The position numbers and the translations under genes were made by a program. The notes beneath the pieces are model-generated. The model saw only the letters and a program-made list of their open reading frames with translations. It had not been told where the DNA came from and searched no databases. A stretch of 23,633 bases of DNA, taken from a virus. The DNA is taken from positions 1-23,633 of IMG/VR virus record IMGVR_UViG_3300031730_000020. The stretch is one strand, 5' to 3'. Shown one piece after another: positions 23,555 through 23,633 of the stretch. The stretch's first letter is position 1; each line of letters starts with the position of its first letter.

Positions 23555-23633
23555 ATGGAATTTGTCGACATCGAGTTTCCCAGGCGAATCGCCTTCCATG
23601 CGCTCGCCGAGGCGCAATGGCAGACCGAACTGA
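23555..23633 (+). CDS. Tail protein, DUF2460/TIGR02217-like (partial, runs off the window)
   Basis: Only the first 26 residues are in the window. They read FVDIEFPRRIAFHALAEAQW, close to the N-terminus of DUF2460 proteins (EF/RFP-x-x-I pattern), the distal tail protein group also found in gene transfer agents of alphaproteobacteria. GAGG at 23546-23549 precedes ATG 23555 by 5 bases. Its place right after the tape measure gene agrees. Confidence is limited by the short visible part. Confidence 0.65.
   Translation, partial: MEFVDIEFPRRIAFHALAEAQWQTEL

Overview
This window is a stretch of a tailed double-stranded DNA phage or prophage with an HK97-type capsid and a long, probably flexible (siphovirus) tail. 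All recognisable genes are on the + strand, tightly packed, and many are joined by ATGA-type stop/start overlaps, so the region reads as one large late structural operon. The high GC content, the HK97 gp6/gp10 connector genes and a DUF2460-like (TIGR02217, gene-transfer-agent-like) tail-tip gene at the right edge suggest a phage of a high-GC proteobacterium, plausibly an alphaproteobacterium. The host is an inference. No integrase, lysis, replication, tRNA or CRISPR feature is seen.

Layout. (1) 84-3226: packaging, with a small terminase and a large terminase whose Walker A motif is interrupted by a 360-residue intein carrying a LAGLIDADG endonuclease. The intein has the W-C-T signature of class 3 inteins. 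(2) 3317-7740: a free-standing HNH/AP2 endonuclease, a prohead protease fused in frame to the major capsid protein (with a good internal start for separate capsid protein), a hairpin terminator, a small basic/acidic protein, and the portal. (3) 7737-16557: a second HNH gene, then an unusual 8 kb cassette in the middle of the head module. It encodes a collagen-like fibre with carbohydrate-binding-like ends, a Rossmann protein, two beta-rich appendage proteins, several glycosyltransferase-like proteins, a SAM methyltransferase and a small unknown protein. (4) 16554-18457: head-tail connector, head closure, gp10-like and tail completion genes. (5) 18454-23633: a third HNH gene, the tail tube protein with an inserted FCCH-like domain, the G/G-T tail assembly chaperone pair with a GGGAAAC slippery site, the tape measure protein, and the start of a DUF2460 tail protein.

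How the genes fit together: terminase, portal, protease and capsid build and fill the head. The gp6/closure/gp10/completion set joins the head to a tail assembled by tube protein, G/GT chaperones and tape measure. The inserted cassette probably makes virion fibres or head decorations and may modify glycans on them or on the host surface. Four homing-type endonucleases (one intein, three HNH) sit in or beside packaging, capsid, portal and tail genes. A perfect parS-like palindrome lies inside one glycosyltransferase-like gene.
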